From assembly GCA_023512835.1 (NCBI GenBank), contig CM042086.1, positions 9,525,799-9,589,798 of the forward strand: 64,000 nucleotides of DNA. Reading direction: 5' to 3'. The first letter of the stretch is position 1; each line of letters starts with the position of its first letter. Positions 11,317-22,960 of the stretch are shown one piece after another. Below the pieces are notes generated by a model. The model did not search any database. It was not told where the DNA came from and was given only the letters and a program-made list of their open reading frames with translations. This DNA comes from Taxillus chinensis (lineage: Eukaryota; Streptophyta; Magnoliopsida; Santalales; Loranthaceae). The position numbers and the translations under genes were made by a program.

Positions 11317-13657
11317 TCAGGTGCCTTCAGATTTCTCCAGAGCTCCAACGATTAAAAACAAACAAGATCTAAAACTTGATATACAGTTAGAGTTTGAGCA
11401 AGAACATTGTGCTCACACGCAAGCGCGCACACACAAAGAGAGAGAGATAGAAAGAGTACTGTTGTAATTCAGAAGCTTCTCAATGAGATCAACATGTGTC
11501 ATGAGCATCCGTCTACAGCAGTACCAAACCAGTCCCAACACATCAAGAGCATCTCTACAAGCAACATATGGATGTTATTATCTGATCCCTCAATACTTAC
11601 CATGGTTCGAAGTCACAATCGCAGTCGCATCTCAGGTGAGATATAATTTTAAGCATGAAATAATATTTAATTACAAAAAAAATCAAATCACATTAAAATT
11701 ATTAAACATGAAACTAAATAATTTGAATTGCATATTATGACTTTAAACATAAAATAAGACGCTAGAACTAATATTAAATTTTTAAGTAATAAATAAATTT
11801 TAATAGATAAAATTAAGTGTAGATTTAAAACAATATACATAAATAAATTTTACAGTGCATTAAATTTACAGCAGTCATTATTAAAATATGTAGATATAAA
11901 GAATATTTTAATAAATAATAGTATGTAAAATTATTACGTATGTATATTTATTCAATTTTAATTACAGCTGAAATTAATATATAAAAATACAAAAGAATTA
12001 CGATTGAAGAATTACAATCGGTTTTAAGGAATTAATTTATTAGAGCAAGTAATAAATGCTAATAATCGTACCAAACATGCTTCGTTAACGTGCAGGAGTT
12101 AGCACTCGGCAACAAAGAAGCAAAGAAAGAGGAAGAGTAAGAAAATTAGAGAAGCAGGAAAGAAGCACAATGTCGTGTGTAGATGGATCGCGATCAGCGA
12201 TCGGACCAAAATCCCTCAATCAGCCGCAAGTTAGTAGTTGGTGCACTCGACAGTCGGTAGATTCAATAGTTGTCATAGTTGACGCAAATTCAGCAGATCC
12301 TACAATTCGTGATGCATGTGCAGAGGAAGAAGACAAGGAGGATCAAGTCAATGGACTTTTAGCAAGAAGAATATCAAGGAAAAAAGGAATGGAGGAAGAA
12401 AAGCAACATACCAAAGCGATCCTGTAAATTTCAGACAAAATTTCATCGGTGATAAAGTGACTCGTTTCAACATCAGACATACCATTGCTTCTCGGCCGAA
12501 ATCGTGGATGAGATTTACAAGATGGAGATCAACGTACCAGACCTAAATCACATATCGAAACCCTCTTTCTACCGTGACGAATCGGCTTATATGTCTCAGA
12601 CGCGAACGACACTTCGAATCATGATACTTACACGATGGCTTATGCCAACTAGCATTTAACCAACAATATTTAATTTAATCAAGTGATCCAATAATGCAGG
12701 AATATGCACTCTTTTAAGAAAGAATACTTGCATTTAATTATTTACAGAAGAGAAGAGAAGTGACACTCATTACTACATACTAAGATGATAGAATATGGCG
12801 TGTGATAGACTGCAAAAATGCATTATAAACTTACGTCATTTTTTAAAAATAAAAATAAACTGTAAAATGCTCAATCATTCATATGCATCAAAAGCCCTTT
12901 TAGGGATGTCCTTTCTGCCAGAAAAATGGAGCTTAGCCCAGCCCCAATTTTGGAAAAAATGAATGGAGCTACCATCTAGAATGAAGGACAAAAACATTAA
13001 GGGGAATGATTAATATGCAATACGATGAGTTACTGCACCTTGAAATTTGAATGTGGTGCATTTTACATTGAAGTTGAATTGGTTTTGTTGTAGACAATTA
13101 AGAATCCTCATACCAGTTAGAGAAAGTTGGATGGGAATAGGCTAATAGGCACAAGAATGGATTTTGCTTTTGAGGATGGGGATAAGGATGCTCTTACCCA
13201 TCCCATACCGACCCAATAAACATTCCTAGCCCTTCTACATGAATTACATAGCTTTGAAAGCACCACCTTTCAAATTTATAGACCAACTATGCACATCTAC
13301 AAAGTGCAATTCAGCAACCACCTAATCACAAACCACATTAACAAGAGAAAAAAAATTCTCATGTTACATTTGAATTACCCTTAAGCAATTAAAACTAAAT
13401 TTGAATTACCCTTAACTGTAATCAACCTCGAGGAGATCCAGCTACGTATCCCACTTGTTACCAATCACCTGATAGAATATGGGCCACAAAATTGAAACTA
13501 AAAACACAAAAACTGGAGCAAAACATAGCACAATTTGGAGAAATCAAAGAACCCTAGGTAAACCTAGAAATTTAGAAACCCCCCCCCCCCCCAAAAAAAA
13601 AGAAGCAACAAAGGGACCAACCTTGCCACAAGTGAAGCAACGAACGAGAATGATCAT
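11317..13657 (-). pseudogene. RPB10 (RNA polymerase I/II/III subunit) pseudogene, 4 exons
   Basis: On the minus strand four exons splice to exactly 216 nt (71 codons plus stop), the normal RPB10 length: exon 1 13657-13622 (MIILVRCFTCGK), exon 2 13468-13410 (VIGNKWDT-stop-LDLLEVDYS-stop-G), exon 3 11554-11460 ([20 protein letters not shown], then [11 protein letters not shown]), exon 4 11342-11317 (LEKSEGT, stop). All splice sites keep GT and AG. RPB10 is a zinc-binding core subunit shared by RNA polymerases I, II and III; the CFTCG and YCCRR zinc ligands are intact here. Exon 2 has TAG at the conserved Tyr (codon 21) and TAA at the conserved Glu (codon 31). Pro4 of MIIPVR is Leu, and the Arg before YCC is Trp. 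Retained introns show a duplicated gene copy, not a retrocopy. Intron 2 is enlarged by a hAT-like insertion. Confidence 0.88.
11601..12623. mobile_element. hAT-like non-autonomous element, 1,023 bp
   Basis: The element begins CATGGTTCGAAGTC at 11601 and ends with the inverted counterpart (reverse complement CATGATTCGAAGTG) at 12623. The similarity of the ends continues for about 40 bp (TCGC..TCTCAG / CGCGTCTGAG). Both sides are flanked by the same 8-bp direct repeat ATACTTAC (11593-11600 and 12624-12631). An 8-bp target duplication fits the hAT superfamily. There is no transposase. The interior has an ATG frame at 12170-12427 (+) and, on the minus strand, a short ATG segment reading MSDVETSHFITDEILSEI ending at a possible donor, which may be captured host sequence. 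It lies in intron 2 of the RPB10 pseudogene. Confidence 0.8.
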
Positions 13658-14085
13658 ATTAGGGTATGCCTACCAAACCTAACCTTGTCGCTTGGCAAAC
13701 GTCGGGGTCTCCCCTTGTCGCTTGGCACTCAATCGTAGTTGATTACTTTCCTGTACGTTTATTTTTCTGTCCGTCAGGACTCCTATAAAATTTTTTTACC
13801 CTGATTTATATCTACACAAATATGAAAAAAAAAAAAAAAAGAGGCCTCATCTATTGATTTCCAAAACGTCATGTCTCACAAGACTGTCATATAAATATTT
13901 TTTTGTTTTGATAAGTAAAAAAATAATAAATTAAAGAAAGAAAAAGGAACAAGCAAATTGGGCAGAATATAATCTTACCCAATAAAAAAAACCTATACAA
14001 ATATTACAATGAAATCACAATAGGCCTAATACGAAGCCCAAAAATAGGCGAGAGAAAGGACCCCCCTAAGAGCCAGACCATCTGA
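13658..14085. other. 5' flank of RPB10 pseudogene
   Basis: Holds a doubled CTTGTCGCTTGGCA motif at about 13684-13727, an A16 run near 13825, and AT-rich sequence. No gene seen. The part nearest 13658 would be the old promoter and 5' UTR of the minus-strand RPB10 copy. Confidence 0.45.
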
Positions 14086-14670
14086 CTACCTCATCCTAGA
14101 AGTTCGAGAAACCCTGATCTCATAATTAATCAAAGAGGCAAGCCTTTTAAGCTCTCGCACATCTATAGATCCTATGCTTGCGGATGGCCGAGAAGATGAG
14201 GTAGAAGCCTTTTGGGCTTCATGCCTAGCTTCGATATCTCGCAACAAATTAGAGGTAGCGAGGTCAAATCCCTCGTAACTCACCCCTAACACCTTTCCAA
14301 TGGCTTTGTGTGATTGTAACACTCCGGTTTTGACTTTGCCTCTATTAGGCAACCGGAGACACACTTAAGGGAACAAGACTCCCCATAGAAAGCATCAACT
14401 AGCGGACCAGCAGTGAATTCTCCCTAGCCAACGCTGCATCATTATCCCAGCTCATGAAAGGATCGGTGTTGAAAGATCCAAACGAGCTGCCGCCAACCCC
14501 AAGAGAGGCCCAAAGAGGTGAAGCAGACAAAACAGATTTGGGATAAGTGTAATCGGGTTCGGGACAGGTTTGGGCGGGTATCTCTGACCCGGTTAGGATT
14601 CGGGGCGGGATAATCCATCCCAAACCCGTATATATAAGGTAAAATATCGGATTTAACGGGTACTTGCCCA
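14086..14670 (-). mobile_element. LINE fragment (region before the endonuclease/RT)
   Basis: The minus-strand frame 14364-14086 ends with DVRELKRLASLINYEIR, the linker typical of plant LINE proteins (ELKRL..SINY) before the endonuclease domain. A second minus frame at 14671-14399 contains SLGVGGSSFGSFNTDPF and is probably the same element shifted in frame. A stretch at about 14540-14780 is rich in GGGTTCGGG/CCCGACCC words of the kind seen in plant repeats. There is no RT in this piece. It is a dead fragment. Confidence 0.55.
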
Positions 14671-14679
14671 TACCCGACC

Positions 14680-15212
14680 CTAATGAGACGAGTTTCGGGT
14701 CAACTTAAACGGGTTCGGATCAAATTTGGGATATTGGTTTCTTAAATGGGACGAGTTCAGGATAGGAGTGACCTGTCCCAAACCCGCCCCGTTGCCATCC
14801 CTACAATGAGCACCATTTTAGCACAAATGTTATCAGGTAGAAATTAAGAAATCCTATTTTAGAATATAAATAATATATTATTTAATATTTTTTATTTTTA
14901 AAAATTAAAATTTTTTATTTTATTTTTAGTTTTTTTTCATTTATTATAATTCATGTATATATATGTCAAAAAAATATTTAAAAAATAAATAATAATTTTT
15001 AAAATATAAAAAATTTTATTATAACTCTAAAATTATCTATAACTAAAGTTATTTCAAAATATGAAAAGTGATAGAAATTTATTTGGGTTCACAATTTTTT
15101 AAATAAATTTTATTTTACAAAATTGCCAGGCAGGGCTGGGAACGCAAGTGAGGGGCGACACTGGCGAGTCGCACCCAGAAAGGCCGCCAAAGAAAGAATT
15201 GGTGCAGTGCAG
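14680..15212. other. AT-rich flank upstream of ATXR4
   Basis: About 14830-15110 is a very AT-rich segment resembling others at 25430-25560 and 38640-38800, with repeated TTTATTTTT and AAAATAAATAA words, so probably an old MITE family. The promoter and 5' UTR of the SET-domain gene must lie at its right end. Confidence 0.4.
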
Positions 15213-17766
15213 ATGCGCAGAATGGTAGTGGCATTATTAGGAGTGCGGCGTTGGTGGGCATTTGGGATTGGAAAGCAGCTGCTGCATTCCCAGGGCCAGG
15301 GCTCACAATCAGTTGCGGTTGCAGGTCGTCCACCACCAATCAGAGTTTCGTTGACGGAGTCTGCGGGCAGAGGAGTGTTCGCGACTCGACGTATTAGAGC
15401 CGGAGACCTCATCCACACCGCTAACCCCGTCGTCTCTCATCCGTCTCTATTCACTACCCACACTGTCTGCTATTATTGCCTTAAAATCATTGACCCCCCT
15501 GATTCCAATTCGCATGCTCCCAACCCCGCAACCCATCCTACCTTCTGCACCCAACAATGCCAGGCCCAATCCCAGGTGTTTTTTCATTTCTCCCTTTAAA
15601 TTTTTCCCTTTTAAAATTTCAAATAATTTCATCTTATAAGTTATAATTTCCCTTTTTTATTTTTTTATTAGGTGCTTTATGAAGTTGAGAGAAAAGCTGA
15701 TTGGTCAGCCTACAATGAATATTGCAGGTTTATACACACGCACACATTCATATTAGTTTTATCTCTCTTTAATATCTCTCTATTAACGGTTTATACATGG
15801 AATCCATGGGCTTGCGGCTCTTCTATGTGAGCTGTGAATTGTCGAGTGATCCGGTTTCTTATGACTTGCAATATCTATATTGATTATTACTAATTATTTC
15901 ATAGGATAGGAATAGGACTATTCATTCGTGGAATAAAGCGGACTTATATGTGTGTGTGTGTGTGTGTGTATAAACTCATGTAAGAAAGATCCATTGTTGT
16001 CTGAATCACGTAATCATCACGGTACAGCTATCCCCTAACTGAATTCTCTCTATGAAGAAATCGAGGACTGAAATACCCACTTCTGGTAAGGCGTCTGGCA
16101 TGTATGGTTATATCTGGTGTCACATCTGTGGACTGTCTTGATATTCTCCAGCCTGCTAGATTATCCCCTGTCATGATTTCAGAGGTAAGATTTTCACTTG
16201 CTACCTCAATACAAGACCTCAGCTTGATTCCATTTAAGATGGGCATTTCGTGCAAGTCCTAAAGAGGTCATGTCCTGCAAAATAATATAAAATAAAATGA
16301 AGTAATATAAATGGTTTGATCTGGACATGTTTGTGTTATCATTTCTTTTTCTTCTTCGTTTTTCTAGATGGAAGAGGAATTTAACATGCTAAGAAGCGCT
16401 TTCACAAGGGCAAGCTTTACAGATGAACAAATGGCTTGTATCCTTTGTGCAGCACAGATTCAACTTATTTTCAACTTCCACTGTTTCATCTAAAATATCA
16501 TATTCCCTTGACATTATTAGTTCTAAACAGTCAATGGTACATCAGTGTGCTGGCTAGGATTAGAATTAATGCGTTTCGTGTTGAAGTGGGTGGAGGAAAG
16601 TATGAAGATCTCCTTTCATCTGCTGCAGCCTGTGTCCAAGCTGAAGCTGCCGTTGGAAATGCTGTTTACATGCTTCCATCTTTCTACAATCATGATTGCG
16701 GTAACCCATGTCCTTCACTTGTTTAATGTAGTGCCACCCCTTCATTAAGAAGTGAGTTGCTATGATTCTCAAAATATTTCTGTAAAGTAATTAGATGCAT
16801 AAATAGCATCATTTGGACCAAATAAATTAACTAGAGTAGTCTCTTCGATCTGTTTCTGAAAGAGGCCTGACTTGCTGAATTTGTGCATACAATACCTTGT
16901 AAGTTGTAACTCTGACAGGGAGTCCTTTTCTTAATGATAGATCCCAATACACACATTACGTGGATCAAGAATGCAAATGCCAGAATAAAGGCACTACGAG
17001 ACATCCTAGCAGGTTTATATTATTTCACCTTATTTTTTCGAGAAAGAAAAACACTCTGGCAAACATTGTGAGGGAGGAAAAATGTTTAAGGGAGGAAAAA
17101 AAATGAAGGCCGGACATTTTAAGGGAGGAAAAAAAACCTTCTAAATACCGTTATTGTCGTGTTGTCAGCATAAAAGCATGGCAATTAGTTGGTTACTTAT
17201 TCAACAAGATTCTAGATTAGAGTCCATTCCACTACTTGTTTTTGTGATATCAAATTCAGCAAAATGTTTTGTCTATGATTTCTTATTTTCTGTTATCATA
17301 AGCCTCGTGGGGTTAAAATGTTATAAAAGTTATCATCTATAAATAACTTAAATGTTAGCAATTGTAACCTCAGCGAAAAGGATATCAATGGTAGTCTTAA
17401 ATGTTTCGTATAAGTTAACAAAATGATAGGTGCGTTTTTCTGTTCAGAGGTTTATAAACACGTGCCAAACATTTAAGGCATTTTATGCAGGTTTGAATAA
17501 ACAAAATTAAGCTTGTTTTGCCTGTTTTTTATTTTCATTTGGAGCAATCTCACGGCATATTCAGCTATTCACAATGCAATAGAAGAATTAATGAACTCTC
17601 GTTCTGATTATATTCACATTATTATATCTCATTTGGCTTCGTCGCAGGTGAAGAGCTCCGTATAAGTTATATTGATGCAAGTATGGGTTGTGATGCTCGA
17701 CAAACACTTCTTCGTGAAGGATTTGGTTTTCAGTGCTGCTGTTCTCGGTGTTCGTCGGGTGACTGA
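15213..17766 (+). CDS. ATXR4: ATXR4-type SET-domain methyltransferase (7 exons)
   Basis: Exons 15213-15575, 15672-15727, 16058-16184, 16368-16437, 16521-16700, 16941-17012 and 17648-17766 join to 987 nt, 328 aa, close to the Arabidopsis protein (about 325 aa). The SET core reads SAGRGVFATRRIRAGDLIH (51-68), a Cys cluster VCYYC..FCTQQC (85-116), RIRINAFR, SFYNHDCDPNTH (the NHxCxPN AdoMet/pseudoknot motif, 262-268), GEELRISYID (290-299) and a post-SET FQCCCSRC tail. The family is annotated as lysine N-methyltransferase; the true substrate is unclear. The ATG at 15213 gives an Arg-rich, acid-poor N-terminus (MRRMVVALLGVRRWW), compatible with an organellar presequence. Exon 5 needs the acceptor at 16520 to restore FLNSQWY; the nearer CAG at 16530 breaks the frame. 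All junction phases agree. No disabling change seen. Confidence 0.92.
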
Positions 17767-18618
17767 GTTTTTTTTTTTTTTTTTTTGGGGGGGGGGGGGA
17801 TAAATAAAAATATATTTTGTTTTGTATTGGAGCATTATGGTTAATGAATGTGGTTTATGATTAATGTAAGGGTAAATGTTAAGGCTGATTTCTATGCTTG
17901 TTACATTAGGCCCATAAATGGGTCAATGGGTTGACTGCAACCTCAACACTATAAAAACTCCATTGTTATTGTTGAAGTTTGATTAGCTAGCAACACATTA
18001 ATTTAATGACCCGCACAATTAAGCTCGGGACTCGCGAGCCTGAATCATTTATATCGTTTAAAGCTAATGTGTAATATATAAAATGTAATTATATCTATAA
18101 TACAAGAATACTTCAGAATGCATCATGCACGGGCACGCCCACACGATGATTACATTTAAGGGAATAAATATTTGCTTCAGGGTTAACTTTTTCTTTTAAT
18201 GATTACTCATTTTAAACCCTTGTATTTTTGTTTCTCGCACTTTTTTGTGTGTCATCCTTTTATTTTAATAAGATTTCTTACTTATAAATATATATATATA
18301 TATATAATTATAAACTATAGTCTATATATATGTATGTTAGTTTATTATTTTTTCTTAGTAATTAATATATTAATAATTAGGATTAAGAGATAATTTATTT
18401 TAACTCGTTCTGGGACGAAGAGGATGCCCATACAGCCCGGTGACACGCCGGTACAATCACACGGCAAATGAGGGAAAGAAAGCGAAACGCCGTCGTTTTT
18501 CCTACAGCAGCCAGGAAACAACGGAGTTTATAAAGGATCCGAACTCGTTGGTATAAAATGGGGTCAGGGCCCCTGCAAGGCTGCAAAACAAAACCAAAAG
18601 CTGAGCGTAGAAGAAGAG
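17767..18618. other. ATXR4 3' flank and promoter region of the next gene
   Basis: Right after the ATXR4 stop is a T run followed by a G13 run (about 17769-17799). A TA microsatellite is at about 18286-18306. The right end is GC-richer, with the near-palindrome AAACGCCGTCGTTT (18485-18498). Confidence 0.6.
18552..18558 (+). promoter_or_regulatory. Possible TATA box
   Basis: TATAAAA about 60 nt upstream of the ATG at 18619. The spacing would leave a short 5' UTR. Position and sequence are the only evidence. Confidence 0.35.
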
Positions 18619-21354
18619 ATGGGGACTCGCCAGGTCTACGAGCAGAAGCTAAGGAGCGGGAATCTGCACCACGATCCCACCATCAACCCTGGCCTTGGAT
18701 CTCCTCGTTGCCCTCGCTGTCTCTCCCTTGTAAACCCTAAATCCGTATGTCTCTCTGTCTGTCTTATTATTATTTGATATCTACATATATTCTTCTTCGT
18801 GGTTTCCTTAGTTTCCTTACTTGGTCGTTGCAGAATAACACTGAATGGGTAATCACTCCCGTTTTACATGATGCTACTGCTGTGGTACGCACGTTCGGGA
18901 AGTCTCTAACCTTACTTGCCTATGTTATTGTTCGTCTATGTTTGCTCAAAACCCTACCCAATGATACTCTCACACACACAGTTTCTGCTTCTAGATCGTA
19001 CCCACACTTTCCCTGCCCCACTGGGGAAAAAAAACTTAGTTGTTGTTGTTATTATTATTATTATGTTTGTCATTGTATACCCAGATAGAAAAATCATTAT
19101 GAAATTATTACTTTGTTTGAATAGGCTGGCTCTGGTATTGGTGGAATGGTCAGTGCAGTTTATGCTTTGAACACAGGTACAGCCGACTTCCCCATCTCGA
19201 CCAGCACGTCCATACATAATACATTCGCACTTGCCACACTTACCTTTGCTTCATAAACAGGGATCCCTTACATTCAAAGCTACGTCAAGGGACCTAAATG
19301 GCTTCCTTTTGTGATTGGGGTACATCTCATATGCCTCCCAATTGTCTCCGTAACCCCTTCTCATTTATATACTGTTTATCTTCTAGTTGATGCTTATCAT
19401 ATTGGTTTGTTCTCCTCACCCTTCTTGTGCTCTTTTATTTACCTTCACAATTTACCAGCCAAATGAATTTAATAAAAAGCTCCACTCTTTGGTATGAAAA
19501 AAGAAAGCCATAACTTTTTAATCAGGATGGCAGCTACTACATTAAACCAACAATTAGATTAAGGCTGGACTGTGTTACAATGTAGTGAATCTACATACTG
19601 AGGTTTTGAAAGATGCATTGCAAGGGAGGTATATCAGTGATATTACCATGGAACCGACACAATTATCCCAATCCCGAGAGCTGAAACTATATGCAACTAT
19701 GGAAAGTAGCTGTCATTCACGTGTGCATACTGCCAATGTATTGCTAGGTGATATGTTTGAGCAGAGAATGGGTGTTATAAAATACATAACATTAAGGATA
19801 GCACATTAGTATTGATTTCAGGACCCGCAGTAGTAAAACATATGACACAATGCATGAGGCATTGCAGAGACCTTACTCTCAATTTGATTTACTCAAGTGC
19901 AATGCAAGAGGTGATAATCAATTTGCTTTCTTGTATCTTGCACATCGGAGATCTATTCACCACTAGAAGACCGCTTTTCTATAGCTGGCTGGGGTAAGGC
20001 TATTTCCTCAAGTGGCTTTCCAAGTGAAAAAATTACCATGTCATCAGCCGAGAAGATGAGAAATGGTGATCGATGCCGCCCCACTTTGAAAACTTCCACA
20101 ACTGACTCCCTGCCACAGATCCACTATCCCACTCGAAACCTCCATTATGAAGAGAAACAGAAGAGTGGAAAACGGATCCCCTTGACCCAGCCCTTTGGAC
20201 GCATCAAAGCATGATGTAAAGACTAAAACTATAATAATTGTGGGAAACACATGAGAAAATAATTATTGACAGAATAGGGAAAAACTAGCAAGAAAAGAAC
20301 GAAAAAAAGTGATGTCATATTAAATTAGTACTAATGCAAGCAACCATGTCTAAATATCACATTTACTAATTCTAATATCAAGTCTTAACAGTATTTTTAT
20401 TAATAGAAATTGAATTTAGGCAAAATAATAAACTCAGACAAATGTTGGTAACATAAATTGCATGCATATGCAGAGTTGTTAATGACTTATTTGAGATTGA
20501 CTTGTAAAAAACTCTAAAAGTTACTTGTTTTATGCAAATTTGAGCACAAGTCTTATTGAAAAAGTGAATGATAGCTGTATTATTGTATTAATATTATATA
20601 TATATATGCACACACACGTATGGATGTTTTTAACAAAATAACTCTAGGTGACATAAGCCCGAGCCCAGAAAGCTTTTAAATTTCTTCCCAAAGCTCACAC
20701 TCAAGTTTGAATTTGATTAAATTTAAATAAGATAAGCCAATGCCTATCTTGACTTGTTAACAATCATATTTTGTGTTAAAGTTTGTACGCAAAACAATGA
20801 ATGTGTATAGGATTACAAGCAGAGAGACAATTAACATCCATATGCTTTATCTGCTCATGAGATTCTTGTTGATATCCAATTTGTGTACCACTCAGATTGA
20901 CAAGAGACAATAAATAACATATGCACTATTTATATTGTATGAGTATATTTCATTATTTCTATATAATATAAATTGCAATGAGGTTTTTTTTTTTTTTTTT
21001 TTGCTGACAGCTTCCTCCACTATTAATGTTTTCAGCTGGAAGTTCTATATTTGGGGGTAAGAATTAATCTCTCCATTTTAGAATAATCCTTCACGGCTAA
21101 AATGTCTGAACTCAAAAGTCAGAAGCGTGTTAGTTGTGACCTAAGTATGAGTTATTATGTATATAATGTGCAATAGGCTCAATTATTGATGTTGCTTTGA
21201 GCTTGTTTTAGGTTATGCTCTTCCAAGATTTGCTCAGCTTACTGTGACGTCGTATTATGCTGCTTCAAGTGTGTCCCATTATGGGATATCGTTACTTACC
21301 AGGCATATTGAAGATACCCGTGCGGTTCAAACTCCACAAAAGTCACTCAGATGA
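18619..21354 (+). CDS. Conserved plant membrane-type protein of unknown function (6 exons)
   Basis: Exons 18619-18744, 18834-18884, 19125-19176, 19261-19319, 21011-21056 and 21212-21354 join to 477 nt, 158 aa, with consistent phases. The protein starts MGTRQVYEQKLRSGNLHHDP, has a PRCPRCLSL Cys pair near 36-39, then EWVITPVLHDATAV, a glycine-rich segment GSGIGGMVSAVYALN, and hydrophobic stretches WLPFVIGLPPLLMFSAG and YALPRFAQLTVTSYYAA before GISLLTRHIED. I recognise it as a small, well conserved plant protein family without assigned function. The hydrophobic stretches suggest one or two membrane helices. Intron 4 is 1.7 kb and carries a reverse LINE fragment. A 26-nt poly-C tract lies 33 nt after the stop. 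Confidence 0.8.
19960..20255 (-). mobile_element. LINE reverse transcriptase fragment in intron 4
   Basis: On the minus strand: CFDASKGLGQGDPFSTLLF, then LFIMEVSSGIVDLWQG, SHLL, and after a one-step frame change ADDMVIFSLGKPLEE, which holds the RT catalytic Asp pair. This is a short dead piece of a plant LINE, opposite in orientation to the host gene. Confidence 0.75.
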
Positions 21355-21387
21355 TCACCAGGCTTATTGGTGGACGCTTACCATCCT

Positions 21388-21413
21388 CCCCCCCCCCCCC
21401 CCCCCCCCCCCCC
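21388..21413. repeat. 26-nt poly-C homopolymer
   Basis: Uninterrupted C26 in the presumed 3' UTR of the gene ending at 21354. Confidence 0.9.
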
Positions 21414-22392
21414 TTTTCAGATTTCGCAGCAGGTCTCATGCAGGTGCAAAAGTCTACTTTCGACCTTTCTGCCTTCTGTTTTGTAGACAATGTATTGTGT
21501 TTGGCCATGGTACATTTAGTGTAATATATATGCGCCGGTAGAGCAATTTGTTGGTGATAGAATTGTCTGTCAACGTCCCATTGCTTCTTTGGAAAAGGTT
21601 TTTTTTGTATTCCCATCGAGATTTTGATTTTCACAGAACGATAAATGTTCCATTCCAACCAATTAGTTTTGGGTGTTTTTCCCGGGGTTTGGAACAAAAG
21701 TTTGAAAATGCAATTTTGTATTTGAAAACTAAAAGTTGTAGGCTCCGGTCAACATGTTTGGTACGTGATGCTGCAATGTGCAATGTGCTTTTCTGAAACA
21801 TGTTTCGTACGTGATGCTGCAATGTGCATTGAAATTGTAACTTGAAAACGGAGTGGGCTAATGGGCTAATTGTAACCCATAAATTGGTATGGGTTTCATT
21901 AATCTCACCGGTCCTCACCTTCCATTGTCCATTCATTTACTCAAACAACTCACAGTACCTTCAGATGATGGATTCTATGAGAAGCTATGATGTTTTGCAG
22001 CGACCCACAGTTGGGAGAGTTCTTGTATCTCATCGACATCTCTTAGATTAGTTGATCTTCACTTTTGACTGACGACATCTTTTTTCTCTCCTTCCACGTT
22101 TAGTTTTTATCTTCTTATCTTCACTTCTAAACTTCTTCTTTGGTTTTAGAATGAAATTTGCCGGTCAACAGTCAAAGTTAATGTTTTAGGTGACAATCAA
22201 GTCAATATCCAGTAAACCTGTAATCATGGTTTAGCAAAGAAAATCATAATAGCCTGATTCCAAAATATCACCATTTTGCAATCCATCAAGTCTTGCTTAC
22301 ATCAGCATACCATTCCTGTTTGATCCTAAAATGTTTCGATGTCAATAGGGCCTTGCTAACGGTAGGGTACAAATAAGAGCTTCCTTAACCCT

Positions 22393-22960
22393 AAAACAAC
22401 ATCATTTTAAACGCTGAAGAATCCTTGCCGATAATAAAGTGATGCACTAAAGTTGCCTAAGTAGGCTTGGCCTACATCATCCTAGTGTCTCAGAACCACC
22501 ATAACATTGAAATGGTTTCGTTTTGTCCCTTAGAGGACATTGTTGATGACACCGTGGTACACTAAAAGCACCTTGACCTTAAGACAATGTCATTTTGTTC
22601 CCCATAGGACCTAGCAAATGTCATCCTCATGCACCATTGAACCTTGATCTTTGAAACGATATTGTTTTGCTAACCAGAACCTTGGCCTCAAGATAATGCC
22701 GTTTTGCACTCCCAAAGTTTCTTGTCAATGTCAACACGCCTCTGCTCTCCTCATTAGCTCCACTGAAACGACGCCATTCGAACTCCCACGTGTCTTTGCC
22801 CTCCTCACTACCTCCATTGGACCCCCTAAACAATGCTGTTTTGAATGTCCGACAAGCTGAAACTTATATTTATTGTATAAAAGGTGTTAGAATGCTAGAA
22901 ACATATTTTGTTAGAACAGAGGTCCAAAACCAAAAAATTATGCCATTTTTGATGTTCCTT
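22393..22960. repeat. Array of degenerate AAACGNCGTTTT-like near-palindromes
   Basis: At least seven similar words occur at irregular 36-110 nt spacing: near 22393 (ACAACATCATTTT), 22579 (ACAATGTCATTTT), 22654 (AAACGATATTGTTTT), 22690 (ATAATGCCGTTTT), 22764 (AAACGACGCCATT), 22826 (AAACAATGCTGTTTT) and 22936 (TTATGCCATTTT). Many are preceded by CTTGGCCT or CCTTGACC words. They look like an old, diverged tandem array. Confidence 0.5.

Noticed and set aside
12170..12427. 85-codon ORF with ATG as a host gene
   Set aside because: It lies wholly inside the hAT-like element, has no recognised domain, and is likely element or captured sequence.
14540..14780. GGGTTCGGG-rich stretch as telomere-like repeat
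   Set aside because: The words are irregular and not the plant telomere TTTAGGG unit; better explained as part of a dispersed repeat.
16028..16255. Minus-strand 75-codon ORF in ATXR4
   Set aside because: It is the antisense shadow of ATXR4 exon 3; the plus strand reads the conserved GLKYPLLVRRLACMVISG segment with correct splice sites.
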